A DNA stretch of 64,000 nt from Sphingomonas sp. (GCF_019635515.1 NZ_JAHBZI010000001.1:1984001-2048000); one strand, 5' to 3'. Shown: positions 9,418-18,338, counted from the stretch's first letter. Translations and numbers: made by a program. Notes: generated by a model from the sequence alone, not told the origin.

Positions 9418-10906
9418 AACTCAACACCTGCAGCCGCAGCGCCGGCTCGGGCGAGCGCTGCACCCGCCCGGCGACCTTGCCCTTCTCGCAGGCCCACACG
9501 AACGTTCCCTCCATCGCCGAGATCGGCTTGATCGGCGCGTCCATCGCGCACTGCCCGACCCTGCCCTTGATCGCCGCGATATCCGCCGCCCGCCGCGCCG
9601 CGTCGCGATCGAGCACCATATTCACCGCCAGCGGCGCCTTCTCGGCATCGCCCGCCGTCCATGCCATCTTCGCGGCGGCATAGGCGGCGTTCAGCCCCTC
9701 GGACACCGGCAGCGCCCGCACCGGCGCGAGGCCCGCCTTGCGCAGCGCGATCAGGCTCTGCATCGCCGGCAGCGACGGCCCGGCATAGGTGCGATTGGCG
9801 AAGGCGAAGATGCCCACCCCGGCATCGGGCAACAGGATCACCGTCGAGCCATAGCCCGGATAGCCGCCGCCATGCGTCACCACGCGACCGAGATCGCAAT
9901 CCTCGATCACCCGCCACGCCTTGGCATAAGCATTCGGCTGCCGGCACGGTGTCCCCAAAGCCGCCACGCGCTCGCTGGCGACAGCAAAATTCGCTCCCTC
10001 GACAATCTCGCGCACCGTCCCGCGCGACACCGGCCCCGCATCGGCATCGTCGCGCGCCGGCCACGCCGAAAGCAGGAACGATACCCAGCGCCAATAATCG
10101 TTGGCGCTGGTCTGCACCCCGCCCATCGCCCCAAAGGCGCCATCGGCCATGTCGGGCTCGCGCAGCCAGGCATCGTCCTGCCAGCGATAGCCGAGCGCCC
10201 GCGCCTCCTGCGGCCCGGCGAACACGTCGTAACCGGTCGATTTCATGCCCAGCGGCGCCATCAGGTTGCGCGCGATCCAGTCCTGATAGCGCATGCCGGT
10301 CACGTTCGAGACGATCCGCCCGAGCAGCGCGTAGCCGTAATTCGAATATTCCATGCGGATGCCCGGCGCCTGTGCGAACGGCATGCCGGCCTTGAGCATC
10401 GCCGTGAACTCGGCCTCGCGCAAAGGCTGCTGGCGGTCGCCCCAGGGATTGTCCTCGACGAAACCGGCGGTGTGATGGAGCAGATCGGCCACGCGGATGC
10501 GCGGGCTGTCGCTGGTCGGGTACTTCCAGCCTTTCAGCTCGGGCACATAGCGTTCCGCCGGCGCATCGAGCGAGAGCTTGCCCTGATCGCGCAGCTTCAG
10601 GATCGCCAGCGCCGTGAACGCCTTGGACATCGACGCGATGCGGAAACGGCTGTCGGCGGTCACCGGGCGCTCGCTGCCGGTTTCCATCACCCCCAGCCCG
10701 CGGACCAGCACCAGCTTGCCGTCCTTGACCACGCCGAACACCAGGCCGGGTACATGCGCGCTCTGCATATAGGCTTCGAAATAGCCGCTGATCTCCGTCG
10801 CCATCGTGTCGATGCTGGCGGCGGGAGGCGCCGCCGGCGCGGTCTGGGCAAATACGGGCATCGCCACGGTCGAGAGGGCGGCGGCAAGGACGAGGGCTTT
10901 GAGCAA
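9401..10906 (-). CDS. Secreted serine hydrolase, beta-lactamase class C/penicillin-binding family
   Basis: The 501-residue protein has the serine-hydrolase motifs SMSK (residues 92-95), YSN (about 187-189) and a HGGG motif near 354 in the place of KTG. It resembles AmpC-type beta-lactamases, esterases and D-aminopeptidases; the substrate cannot be told from sequence. A C-terminal extension of about 130 residues follows the catalytic domain. A TTG start at 10906 is chosen because GGAG lies seven bases upstream and translation from there gives an immediate signal peptide ending at VFAQ. An ATG at 10960 would add a charged, non-signal extension. Confidence 0.85.
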   Translation of the reverse strand: MLKALVLAAALSTVAMPVFAQTAPAAPPAASIDTMATEISGYFEAYMQSAHVPGLVFGVVKDGKLVLVRGLGVMETGSERPVTADSRFRIASMSKAFTALAILKLRDQGKLSLDAPAERYVPELKGWKYPTSDSPRIRVADLLHHTAGFVEDNPWGDRQQPLREAEFTAMLKAGMPFAQAPGIRMEYSNYGYALLGRIVSNVTGMRYQDWIARNLMAPLGMKSTGYDVFAGPQEARALGYRWQDDAWLREPDMADGAFGAMGGVQTSANDYWRWVSFLLSAWPARDDADAGPVSRGTVREIVEGANFAVASERVAALGTPCRQPNAYAKAWRVIEDCDLGRVVTHGGGYPGYGSTVILLPDAGVGIFAFANRTYAGPSLPAMQSLIALRKAGLAPVRALPVSEGLNAAYAAAKMAWTAGDAEKAPLAVNMVLDRDAARRAADIAAIKGRVGQCAMDAPIKPISAMEGTFVWACEKGKVAGRVQRSPEPALRLQVLSFSAAP

Positions 10907-11027
10907 GTCGGTTCTCCGGAAGCGCGAACCTGAACATCGCAGAACAACGCAGTTCAGCAAAGCGACCGAATCACCCGCCTAGTCTGCGATTCTTGCGGGG
11001 AAGGAATGCAAGCAAAGGAGAGATGAG

Positions 11028-11315
11028 ATGAGCTTCAAGAAACTGATCGCAGCCGCGGCACTCGCAGTCGCCGGTATCGCCGGCTCGGCTGGCACCGCAA
11101 ATGCCGCGCCGGTCGCCCCGGCGCATGCCGGCGCCAGCGCGCTGACCATGTCGCTCGCTGCCAGCCCGCAGCGTTGGGATCGTCATAACCGCTACGATCG
11201 CGGCCGCCATCATGGCTGGGATCGCCGCCACTATAACCGTCGCCATTACAATCGCCGTGTCTGCCGCACCGAGTGGCGCCACCATCGCCGCGTGACGGTC
11301 TGCTATCGCCGCTAA
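11028..11315 (+). CDS. Small secreted Arg/His/Tyr-rich protein
   Basis: The 95-residue protein has a signal peptide (about residues 1-26, TANA cleavage region). Its mature C-terminal half is dominated by Arg, His, Tyr, Trp and Asp (for example RRHYNRRHYNRR) and has two cysteines near the end (VCRTEW and VCYRR). AGGAG precedes the ATG. A strong terminator follows 19 bases after the stop, so it is a single-gene unit. Similar short basic secreted proteins are common and uncharacterised in sphingomonads. A structural or surface-binding role is possible, but nothing in the sequence shows it. Confidence 0.75.
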   Translation: MSFKKLIAAAALAVAGIAGSAGTANAAPVAPAHAGASALTMSLAASPQRWDRHNRYDRGRHHGWDRRHYNRRHYNRRVCRTEWRHHRRVTVCYRR

Positions 11316-11333
11316 CCCGGCCACAGCCAGGCG

Positions 11334-11367
11334 AAGGGGCGCCCGCATCGCTGCGGGCGCCCCTTTT
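11334..11367 (+). terminator. Rho-independent terminator
   Basis: A 14-bp perfect stem (11334-11347 with 11352-11365) closes a four-base loop and is followed by more T residues. It lies just after the small secreted protein gene. Confidence 0.9.
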
Positions 11368-11536
11368 CTCTTCGCAATCCAGCCGGGAACCCACCGTCCG
11401 GACAAGCGCGCTCTGGCCGGGGAATTGCATCCAATTCGGCCATAGCGACGCCAGCTATCGTTCTCAAAAGCCATGGTTCGTCTAAGGGTCACGGATCGCG
11501 TGACAGTCGCGCATCCATCTGGCCAAGGAATGGAAA

Positions 11537-12229
11537 TTGGGGAAATCGTCTAGGAAAACCTGCTATCGTTGCGGCGAGTTGGCGGAGACCCGCGAGCATT
11601 TTCCGCCAAAGGCATTTTTCCCCAAGGGCGGAAACCTGCAACTCAAGACTGTCCCTTCATGCGTGATCCATAACAACGATAAATCAAAGGACGATCAGTA
11701 CCTGCTCACGCATATCTGCATGCACGCGGCCACCGGCGAAAACCTTCCCAAGCAGATTTTCCGTCGCTCTATCCTGCCGGGCCTCAAACGCAGCCCCAGC
11801 TTTCGAGCGATGATGAACGATGGCGCCGAATGGCTCGATGCCGGGGCGCGGCGCTATCCGGTCGATATCGCCCGGTTCGACAATTTCTTTGACGGACTAG
11901 CCCATGCGATCTTCTTCGATCGATATGGCTTTCCCATGCCCGAGGACAGCCACCGGATCCGGCATATCTATACGAGCCTCGTCAGCGAGGATCCGGGCCA
12001 TCAGCAGGAAGTTCTGTTCGCCAAGAGGATGACGACACATTTCTTTACCGAGCACGCGGCGATGATCAGCCGTTTCGAAGCGGCGAAGAGCGACGAGATC
12101 ATCTATTCGAATGCGATCATCGATCCCGCGGGGCCCGATGCCTCGATCACCATCGCCCATAGTTTTTACGGTGTCTTCGACGTGGTCTCGTTTCTGACGC
12201 GCATTCCGCCGCCGCATTTGGTTTCCTGA
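11537..12229 (+). CDS. HNH-endonuclease-like zinc protein, accessory
   Basis: The 230-residue protein opens with CYRC (C9, C12), then an REHFPPKAFF segment (H21), then CVIHNN (C42, H45, N46). This spacing of paired Cys/His ligands with a central His and Asn matches the HNH/zinc-knuckle nuclease type that is common in accessory genes. The remaining 170 residues have no motif I recognise. A TTG start at 11537 is used because AAGGAA (11525-11530) is suitably spaced; the ATG at 11530 is out of frame. The gene is less GC-rich than its neighbours and ends against a gene remnant, so acquisition by transfer is likely. Confidence 0.65.
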   Translation: MGKSSRKTCYRCGELAETREHFPPKAFFPKGGNLQLKTVPSCVIHNNDKSKDDQYLLTHICMHAATGENLPKQIFRRSILPGLKRSPSFRAMMNDGAEWLDAGARRYPVDIARFDNFFDGLAHAIFFDRYGFPMPEDSHRIRHIYTSLVSEDPGHQQEVLFAKRMTTHFFTEHAAMISRFEAAKSDEIIYSNAIIDPAGPDASITIAHSFYGVFDVVSFLTRIPPPHLVS

Positions 12230-12456
12230 TCCATCTCGGCCCGGCGAGCGCGCGGGTCGTCGACAGCCGCTTCCACCGCATCCGCTATTCACTGGAGGAG
12301 CGTCATTTCGACAAGAATTTCGGAGCGTTTACGACGATCTGGGACCGCCTGTTCGGCACCGCCCATTTCCCGGCGAAGAACGAATGGCCGATGTCGGCCT
12401 CGCCGGGCCGGGATCGATCAACCGCGCAATCTCAGCGAATGGGTAAGCTGCCCTAG
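12204..12456 (+). pseudogene. 3' remnant of a sterol desaturase/fatty acid hydroxylase gene
   Basis: One frame reads through to the TAG at 12454-12456 and encodes RFHRIRYSLEERHFDKNF, then AFTTIWDRLFGTAHFP. This resembles the C-terminal HxxHH-type region of the sterol desaturase (fatty acid hydroxylase) family, normally RxHRxHHS...DKNF...WDxLFGT. There is no start codon or upstream desaturase sequence: the 5' part is replaced by the HNH-like gene, whose last 26 bases overlap in another frame. The second His of the normal HHS motif is changed to Tyr (RYS). It is therefore a dead fragment. Confidence 0.7.
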
Positions 12457-12484
12457 CGCTATGGCCGCCGGCTCACAGACGCTA

Positions 12485-13879
12485 TCAGACCCGTAGCGGC
12501 AGGCTGAACACGAACCGCGCGCCCTGCCCGGGGGCGCTATCGACCGTCAGATCGCCGCCCATCGCCCGCGCCAGGCGGCGCGCGATATACAGCCCCAGCC
12601 CCGAACCACCCGGCTCGCCCGGATCGACCCGCCCGAACTTCTCGAAGATGCGCGCCTGATCCTCGACGGCAATGCCCTTGCCCTGATCGGCGACGATCAC
12701 ATGGGCGCGGGTTTCGTCCTTCTCCAGCCGGATCCACACCTGCCCGCCGTGCGGCGAATAGCGCACCGCGTTGCCGATCAGATTGACCAGCACCTGCAGC
12801 GCCCGGCGGAACTCGCCCGTCACCGGCAATATCTCGTAGGAAGCCGGCCGGTCGATCCGCACCTCGCTCTCGGCGGCGCGCACCGCCAGCAGCCCCGCCG
12901 CGCGGCGCGCGACATCGGCGAGATCGATATTGTCGTTCTCGATCCTGAAATCGTCGCGCTCGATCGCCTGCAGATCGACGAGATCGTCGACCAGCCCCAT
13001 CAAATGCCGTCCGGCGCTGGCGATGTCGCCGGCATATTCGGCGTAATCGGGCTTCAATGGCCCCTCGGTCTGCGCGCTGATCGAATCGGCATTGGCGATG
13101 ATCGCACTCAGCGGCCCGCGCAGCGCCCGGTCGAGCCGCTGGCTGAACGAATCCGGGAAACCGCCAAACGGCGCTGCGGGCGGCGGCAAGGGCGCATCGA
13201 CCTTGGGCGCCGCCGGAAAACTGTCGAGCATATGCGCCGCGCCGACGAACCCGGCGAAGCGTCCGCCCGGATCGGCACGCGGCGTCGCGTCGAGCCGCAC
13301 CATCCGCCCGGTCCCGCGAATTTCGGCTTTCTGCCCGTCGAACCGCGCCTGCGCCGCCACCGCGCTGAGGATCGGCAGATTGCCGCTCTCGTCCTGTTCG
13401 AGGCTGAACAGCCGCGTCAGCGGTTGCCCCAGCATCGCCGAGCTGTCGAAGCCGTACCGCGCGCCCGCCTCGATCGAGAGGAAGGTGATCCGCAGCGAGG
13501 CATCGGTTTCCCACAGCCAGTCGGCCGCCGAACGGAAGAAATCGCCGTCGCGCTCGGGCTCGCTCGCCACCGCCCGCCAGCCCGGACGCGGCCGCCAGCC
13601 GCTGACTTCCAGCCGCACGCCGCCATCCTGTGGCTCGGCACGCACCCACAATTCCAGATCGTCGTCACCGTCCGCTGCGATGACGTTGCGCGAGATCGCG
13701 ATGCCCAGCCGCTGCGAAAGCCGCGCCAGCGTCGCGATCTGCGGCACCGCCAGCGGCGCGCCGATCGCACCGCCGGCACGCTGGTTCAGTTCGAACAGCC
13801 GCGATTCGGCGTCGAGCAGCTTGCCCTCGCCATCGAGCCTGCCGATCGCCAGCGGCATCGAGGAATCGATCGCGTTCAT
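12485..13879 (-). CDS. PAS-containing histidine kinase-like protein lacking the usual phospho-acceptor His
   Basis: The protein has 464 residues. A PAS-like sensor domain spans about 112-215, a dimerisation helix region 241-290, and a HATPase_c domain the C-terminal 150. The ATP-binding boxes look intact: NLIGNAVRYSPHGG (N box), DQGKGIAVEDQARIF (G1) and GGSGLGLYIARR (G2). In the H box, where HELRTPL is expected, the sequence is RALRGPL (251-257), with Arg in place of His. No membrane segment is seen, so it should be cytosolic. Its ATG overlaps the stop of the DUF2336 gene as ATGA, so the two are translationally coupled. It may act as a pseudokinase or signal by protein contact. Confidence 0.85.
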   Translation of the reverse strand: MNAIDSSMPLAIGRLDGEGKLLDAESRLFELNQRAGGAIGAPLAVPQIATLARLSQRLGIAISRNVIAADGDDDLELWVRAEPQDGGVRLEVSGWRPRPGWRAVASEPERDGDFFRSAADWLWETDASLRITFLSIEAGARYGFDSSAMLGQPLTRLFSLEQDESGNLPILSAVAAQARFDGQKAEIRGTGRMVRLDATPRADPGGRFAGFVGAAHMLDSFPAAPKVDAPLPPPAAPFGGFPDSFSQRLDRALRGPLSAIIANADSISAQTEGPLKPDYAEYAGDIASAGRHLMGLVDDLVDLQAIERDDFRIENDNIDLADVARRAAGLLAVRAAESEVRIDRPASYEILPVTGEFRRALQVLVNLIGNAVRYSPHGGQVWIRLEKDETRAHVIVADQGKGIAVEDQARIFEKFGRVDPGEPGGSGLGLYIARRLARAMGGDLTVDSAPGQGARFVFSLPLRV

Positions 13880-14979
13880 TCCGAAGGAGCGGAACGCGCG
13901 AGCGCGACGACCGCCGCGCGATAATCGGGATGGAGCCGGAGCGGCGCCAGCGCCTCGCGCGCCGCCACCGCGCTGACCTGCGTGATTGCGTCGAGCGTGT
14001 CGGCAAACGCCTCCAGATCGCGCCGTGGATCGGCTTCGCACATCGCATAGCCGATCTGGGCTACGGACTCGCGGCCGAGATCGAGCGCGCGCAAGGCGAG
14101 CCACAGCCGGTCGGCGGCGGGATCGAGGACGATCTCGCGCGCCAGCGCATAGCTCACGCCCAGCGCATGACCGAGCAGGGCGATGAACAGCACGATCCGC
14201 CGGTCGGCCAGCGATTCGACCAGCAGTCCGGGCAATTCCTGCGGCTGCGCGTCGATCGCTGCGGCAAAGCGCATCGCCGTCGCCTCCAGCCGGTCGCCTT
14301 CGTCATACGCCGCCAGGCTGCGCTGCGCCGATTCGCTCAGCGCCCGGTCGAGCGCGTCGCCGCCCTCGCCCACCCGCTCGCGCAGTGCCGCCGCAACCCA
14401 CCACACCAGCCGGTGATGCAGTTCGGCGGGAAGATCGGTCCGGGTGAACTGTCCCGCATCGGGACTCCCGCGCCTGCGGCTCTCGGCGATCAGCACCGCC
14501 ATCGCCCCCGCCGCGACGACGCGATCGGGATGCTGGACGAAGCGATTGATCAGGCTCGGCCGCTCGGGATCGTCGGGCGCGTGCATCGGCAGCGCCCCTC
14601 CCAGCAGCTCCTGCCGCACCCGCGCGACCAGTTCGGCCATCAGCTCGGGATCGCGCAGCAGTCCCGATTGCCAGAGCCGGGCTAAGATCGAGCTCGGGTC
14701 GTTGAGCGCAACCACCAAGGCCGATTCGCCGCGCCCGTGAAGCAGCCGCACGGCATGCTCGCGCACCTCGCCCTCCACGGTCTCGACCAAGCCGCGCAAC
14801 AGCCCCGCAAGGCCGGACCGCGTCCGCTCGTCGAGCCGCGCATCCTCGGGCAGGAAGAAATCGTCGATCGCCACCGTCAGCCCGCGATAGGCGCGCACCT
14901 CCGCGGCCGCCGCACGCGCGAGCAGCTTGTCAGCGCCGGCAGCCTGGCTGTCGCGCGGTTCGACGGGATTATCCGACAT
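13876..14979 (-). CDS. DUF2336 domain protein
   Basis: The 367-residue, mostly alpha-helical, acidic protein has no signal peptide and no membrane segment. Its sequence (for example RLARA-type helices, PELMAELVARVRQELL, LFIALLGHALGVSY) fits the alphaproteobacterial DUF2336 family, whose molecular role is poorly known. The stop overlaps the start of the histidine kinase-like gene by four bases, which suggests that the two products work together, perhaps with this one as regulator or substrate of the atypical kinase. Confidence 0.75.
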   Translation of the reverse strand: MSDNPVEPRDSQAAGADKLLARAAAAEVRAYRGLTVAIDDFFLPEDARLDERTRSGLAGLLRGLVETVEGEVREHAVRLLHGRGESALVVALNDPSSILARLWQSGLLRDPELMAELVARVRQELLGGALPMHAPDDPERPSLINRFVQHPDRVVAAGAMAVLIAESRRRGSPDAGQFTRTDLPAELHHRLVWWVAAALRERVGEGGDALDRALSESAQRSLAAYDEGDRLEATAMRFAAAIDAQPQELPGLLVESLADRRIVLFIALLGHALGVSYALAREIVLDPAADRLWLALRALDLGRESVAQIGYAMCEADPRRDLEAFADTLDAITQVSAVAAREALAPLRLHPDYRAAVVALARSAPSE

Positions 14980-15090
14980 CTCGGAAACTCTAGCGCTACT
15001 GTCCTTAAGAGACAGCTAAGCCTTTTCGGTGGGAATGTCATTTCCGAACGCTTGTTGCGGTAGCGATGTCCGCCCCAGTTGCAATCTTCA

Positions 15091-15333
15091 CTAGGTCGTT
15101 CCTGCACCCTTATCGTAGAGGTACAGCGTCACCTGGGAGGGCTCTTGATTAGCCCACCTAATGGCCTCTGCGAGCGTGACATTCTCTCGCTCGTCATAGA
15201 TAAGATCGTCGGTGGTTGGCGGGAGCTGATCCGCATCTTCGCTCGCATTATCGCGCGAGGTCGCTTCGATAATCGCGTTCACCTCGCGCCAGCGATATGG
15301 CCTCGTTCGCTTGTCGATGATATTGCAGATCAT
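15091..15333 (-). CDS. Hypothetical 80-residue acidic protein
   Basis: A short soluble protein with an acidic middle (SEDADQLPPTTDDLIYDERE) and a C-terminal segment VTLAEAIRWANQEPSQVTLYLYD. I recognise no family. It has an ATG start and stands alone between the DUF2336 gene and the nucleotidyltransferase-like membrane gene. Its base composition is lower in GC than its neighbours, so it could be recently acquired. The other frames here have no better candidate, but a spurious call is possible. Confidence 0.5.
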   Translation of the reverse strand: MICNIIDKRTRPYRWREVNAIIEATSRDNASEDADQLPPTTDDLIYDERENVTLAEAIRWANQEPSQVTLYLYDKGAGTT

Positions 15334-15400
15334 GCTACCAGCTTAACGGCGCGGCGCTTTGGCGCAACGACAGCCCAGCCCGCAATATTGGATATGCGGA

Positions 15401-16579
15401 CTATGTCGCCTTCTCCCGCGTAGCCTCAATCGCCGCAGCGAGCGTCGCGAACGCATAAACCGCCACCCCCGCCAGCCCGTATTCGCTGAACCCGGCCAGC
15501 GCGAACGGCGTCAGCAGCAGAAGATGCGCCGACGGGCTCGCCCACCAGCGCCGGTGCCGCACTTGCACGCGCTCGATCAGCACCTGCGCGGCGACGCCGA
15601 AGCCGGCGAAAACCATCGGCGTCCAGCTGAACAATTGCGCATGCTCGACCCAGCCGCACAGCAGCGCCACTGCGCCAAATAGCCCCAGGATCGCCCATTC
15701 CAGCGCCCGCCCGCGCAATTCCTCGCCGCGCAACGCCGCCATCGCCGATCCCGTCGCCAGCGCCGCCGCCGCGGTCAGCGATCCGGCAACGCCAATGCCG
15801 ACCCAGTCGAGCCCGATCGCCGTCAGCGACAATAGCGACAGCAGCCCCGCGACGATCATCACCGCCCAGCCGCCGACATTGCGGCCGACCAGTTCGGGCA
15901 GCACCGCGCGGGCAATCCGGGTGAACACCCAGCGGTCCGCCCAATCGACCCGCCGCTCGGTCAGCACCGCCAGCAGGCCGGTGTTGCGCGCAGCCAGCCC
16001 CTCGGCGCTGCGCTCAACGCTGTGGCCACCCTTCAGCCAGCCCGCGGTCAGCGGCACATGCTCGGCGCTCGATTGCGATGCGACGCGCAGCAGCGCCGAC
16101 TGGAAATCATAATCCTCGGGCATCTGCGCGATCTGGCCGAGCTGCGCGACCGAAATCCGCGCGATCCCGGCCCAGCTGTCGCGCATGTCGAGCCGCTCGA
16201 TCGCGGCGGGGGAATCGGCATCGTCGGTCACCAGCAGCGCCTCGCCGCCCTCTGCCGCCATGCGGTCCATCACCGGATCGGTGGTCACCAGCCCATCGGC
16301 CATAACCAGCACGCGCGAGCCATGCTCGAACTTCTCGGCGGCCTCCTCGGCGGAGCGCACCACTTCGACCATCGGATGCTTCCTGGCGGCGCGGTTGACC
16401 GCGGTGAGCAGCGGCGGGGTCATCTTGCCCACCGCGATCAGGATCTTCTCGGCCCCGGCGCCCACCAGCAGCCGAATTTGGTATTCGAGCAGCGTCATGC
16501 CCCCGAACGGCAGCGTCGCGACCAGCGTCCCCGGCCGGTCGCTCGCCTCCTCGACGGCAAAGATCAGCCCGGCCAGCAT
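15401..16579 (-). CDS. Nucleotidyltransferase-like domain fused to a membrane domain
   Basis: The protein has 392 residues. The N-terminal 200 look like an NTP-transferase fold: a substrate-loop-like LPFGGMTLLEYQIRLLVGAG and the VMADGLVTTDPV segment, which resembles the metal-binding aspartate strand. The C-terminal 170 residues hold about five hydrophobic segments (for example WAVMIVAGLLSLLSLTAIGL and WAILGLFGAVALLCG). The architecture recalls inner-membrane lipid head-group or sugar-phosphate enzymes, but no CDP-alcohol phosphotransferase motif is present, so the reaction is unknown. It starts one base after the stop of the NamZ-like gene, so the two form an operon. Confidence 0.65.
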   Translation of the reverse strand: MLAGLIFAVEEASDRPGTLVATLPFGGMTLLEYQIRLLVGAGAEKILIAVGKMTPPLLTAVNRAARKHPMVEVVRSAEEAAEKFEHGSRVLVMADGLVTTDPVMDRMAAEGGEALLVTDDADSPAAIERLDMRDSWAGIARISVAQLGQIAQMPEDYDFQSALLRVASQSSAEHVPLTAGWLKGGHSVERSAEGLAARNTGLLAVLTERRVDWADRWVFTRIARAVLPELVGRNVGGWAVMIVAGLLSLLSLTAIGLDWVGIGVAGSLTAAAALATGSAMAALRGEELRGRALEWAILGLFGAVALLCGWVEHAQLFSWTPMVFAGFGVAAQVLIERVQVRHRRWWASPSAHLLLLTPFALAGFSEYGLAGVAVYAFATLAAAIEATREKAT

Positions 16580-16580
16580 G

Positions 16581-17777
16581 TCAGTACCTCAGATACTTCG
16601 CGCGCGTTTCGATCCACGCCGCCTCGTCGGGCCGGGTGGCGGCGTCGAGGTCGCCGGGCGTGGCGCCGGCATCGTCGACCCACGCGCGCAGCCCCGGCCC
16701 GCCGTTGATCACGTCGATCGCCAGCTTGTCGAATTCATATTCATACGGGAAATCGCGCCACAGGTCGTAATCGCCATAGAGCGCGCGGATCGCCTTGAAG
16801 CCCAGCGCCTGCAGCCGCCACGGCTGGAACGCGGCATCGTCATAGGCCGCGCCCTCGGCATGGATGAACACCCCCGAGCACAGCTGGCCGACATGCTTGT
16901 GGAAGGTCGGCTGGAACCAGAAATCGCGCAGCGTGCAGCCCTTGAGCCACTCAGGCGCCAAGCGCCGCATCTCGGCGATCACCGCCTTGGCATCGATATC
17001 GGGCGCCCCGAACAGCTCCAGCGGCCGCGTCGTTCCGCGCCCTTCCGACAGATTCGTCCCCTCCAGCATCACCGTGCCGGCATAGGCCCGCGCCATGTTG
17101 ACGTTGGCGGCATTGGGGCTGGGATTGATCCAGATGCGCTCCTGCGGCCAGCCATAGCCGGGGCCGCTCTCCGGCGCCCAGCCCTCCATCTCGACAACGC
17201 GATAATCGACGTCGAGCTTGAAATGGTCGATGAACCACGCGCCCATCTCGCCCAGCGTCATGCCATGCCGCATCGGCATCGGCCCGGCGCCGACAAAGCT
17301 CTCCCAGCCGGGCAGCAGCGTCAGCCCTTCGATCGGGCGCCCCGCCGGATTGGGCCGGTCGAGTACCCACACCGCCTTTTTATGCTCGGCCGCCGCCTCC
17401 AGCACATAGAGCAGGGTCGTCACGAAGGTGTAGATGCGGCAACCCACATCCTGCAGATCGATCAGGATCGTGTCGAACGTCCCCATCGATTGCCCGGTCG
17501 GCCGCCGAACCTCGCCATACAGGCTGAACACCGGCATCCCATAGGTAGGATCGGTATAGTCCGGCGACTCCATCATATTGTCCTGGAGGTCGCCGCGCAC
17601 GCCATGCTGCGGCCCGAACATCGCCGAGACCTTGAGTCCCGCGCCAATCAGCGCATCGACCGAATGGGTGAGGTCCGCCGTCACCGATGCGGGATGCGCG
17701 AGCAGGGCCACCCGCTGCTCCTTGAGTTGACCGAGAAGCGCGGGGTCGGCGAGCAGACGATCGATACCGAATTTCAT
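16581..17777 (-). CDS. DUF1343/NamZ-like exo-beta-N-acetylmuramidase
   Basis: The 398-residue protein belongs to the DUF1343 family. NamZ of this family releases N-acetylmuramic acid from the non-reducing ends of peptidoglycan fragments (glycoside hydrolase family GH171). Family-typical segments seen are FGPQHGVRG, DLQDVGCRIYTF, LDRPNPAGR and LEGTNLSEGRGTTRPLE. No signal peptide is visible from the ATG at 17777, so it may work in the cytoplasm on imported wall fragments, unlike secreted members. A longer frame to 18215 overlaps the divergent DUF4126 gene and was not used. The downstream membrane gene follows after one base. Confidence 0.85.
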   Translation of the reverse strand: MKFGIDRLLADPALLGQLKEQRVALLAHPASVTADLTHSVDALIGAGLKVSAMFGPQHGVRGDLQDNMMESPDYTDPTYGMPVFSLYGEVRRPTGQSMGTFDTILIDLQDVGCRIYTFVTTLLYVLEAAAEHKKAVWVLDRPNPAGRPIEGLTLLPGWESFVGAGPMPMRHGMTLGEMGAWFIDHFKLDVDYRVVEMEGWAPESGPGYGWPQERIWINPSPNAANVNMARAYAGTVMLEGTNLSEGRGTTRPLELFGAPDIDAKAVIAEMRRLAPEWLKGCTLRDFWFQPTFHKHVGQLCSGVFIHAEGAAYDDAAFQPWRLQALGFKAIRALYGDYDLWRDFPYEYEFDKLAIDVINGGPGLRAWVDDAGATPGDLDAATRPDEAAWIETRAKYLRY

Positions 17778-17843
17778 GCGGCGTGAGGTGCCGGGGTTCG
17801 GCGCGCGACGCAACCCCCACTCCACCTCATCCGTTACCCCGGC

Positions 17844-18329
17844 ATGATCCGCTCGCTCCTGATGGGCCTGGTCGCCGGTGCCCGCTCGATGACCCCGCTC
17901 GCGGTTGTCGCCAATGCGGCCCGCTACGGCAGCCTTCCGCCCGGCGGTGACGCTCCCAAATTCCTCGCCAATCCATTGGTCTCGCTCGGCGCCACCGCGC
18001 TCGCCGCCTATGAGCTCGTCGGCGACAAGCGCCGCAGCGCCCCCGATCGGATCATCTGGCCGGCCATCCTCGCCCGCGCCGCCACCGCCGCCTTTGCGGG
18101 CGCCGCGCTCGTCCCCCGCCGCCAGCGCTACGCGGCCGCGGCGCTCGCGGGCGCCACCGCGGTGATCGCCTCCTACGCCACCTTCACCGCGCGGATGCAG
18201 GCGATGGAGAAGCACAGCCAGCTATCGACCGGCCTGGTCGAGGACGCCCTGACCGTGTCCGCCGCAATAACCGCCGCGCTGGCGCCAATGCCCGCCAGCC
18301 TGACGCACTTCACCGAACCGAGGCTATAG
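17844..18329 (+). CDS. DUF4126-like membrane protein
   Basis: The 161-residue protein has four hydrophobic segments. The N-terminus GLVAGARSMTPLAVV and the central YELVGDKRRSAPDRI segment fit the DUF4126 family of small integral membrane proteins of unknown function. It is divergent from the NamZ-like gene (66-base gap) and converges on the DOMON-like gene. Confidence 0.75.
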   Translation: MIRSLLMGLVAGARSMTPLAVVANAARYGSLPPGGDAPKFLANPLVSLGATALAAYELVGDKRRSAPDRIIWPAILARAATAAFAGAALVPRRQRYAAAALAGATAVIASYATFTARMQAMEKHSQLSTGLVEDALTVSAAITAALAPMPASLTHFTEPRL

Positions 18330-18338
18330 CGGCCCCGC

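Noticed and set aside
9326..10933. Long + strand frame opposite the serine hydrolase
   Set aside because: The opposite strand encodes a signal peptide and ordered SMSK, YSN and HGGG motifs; this frame shows none.
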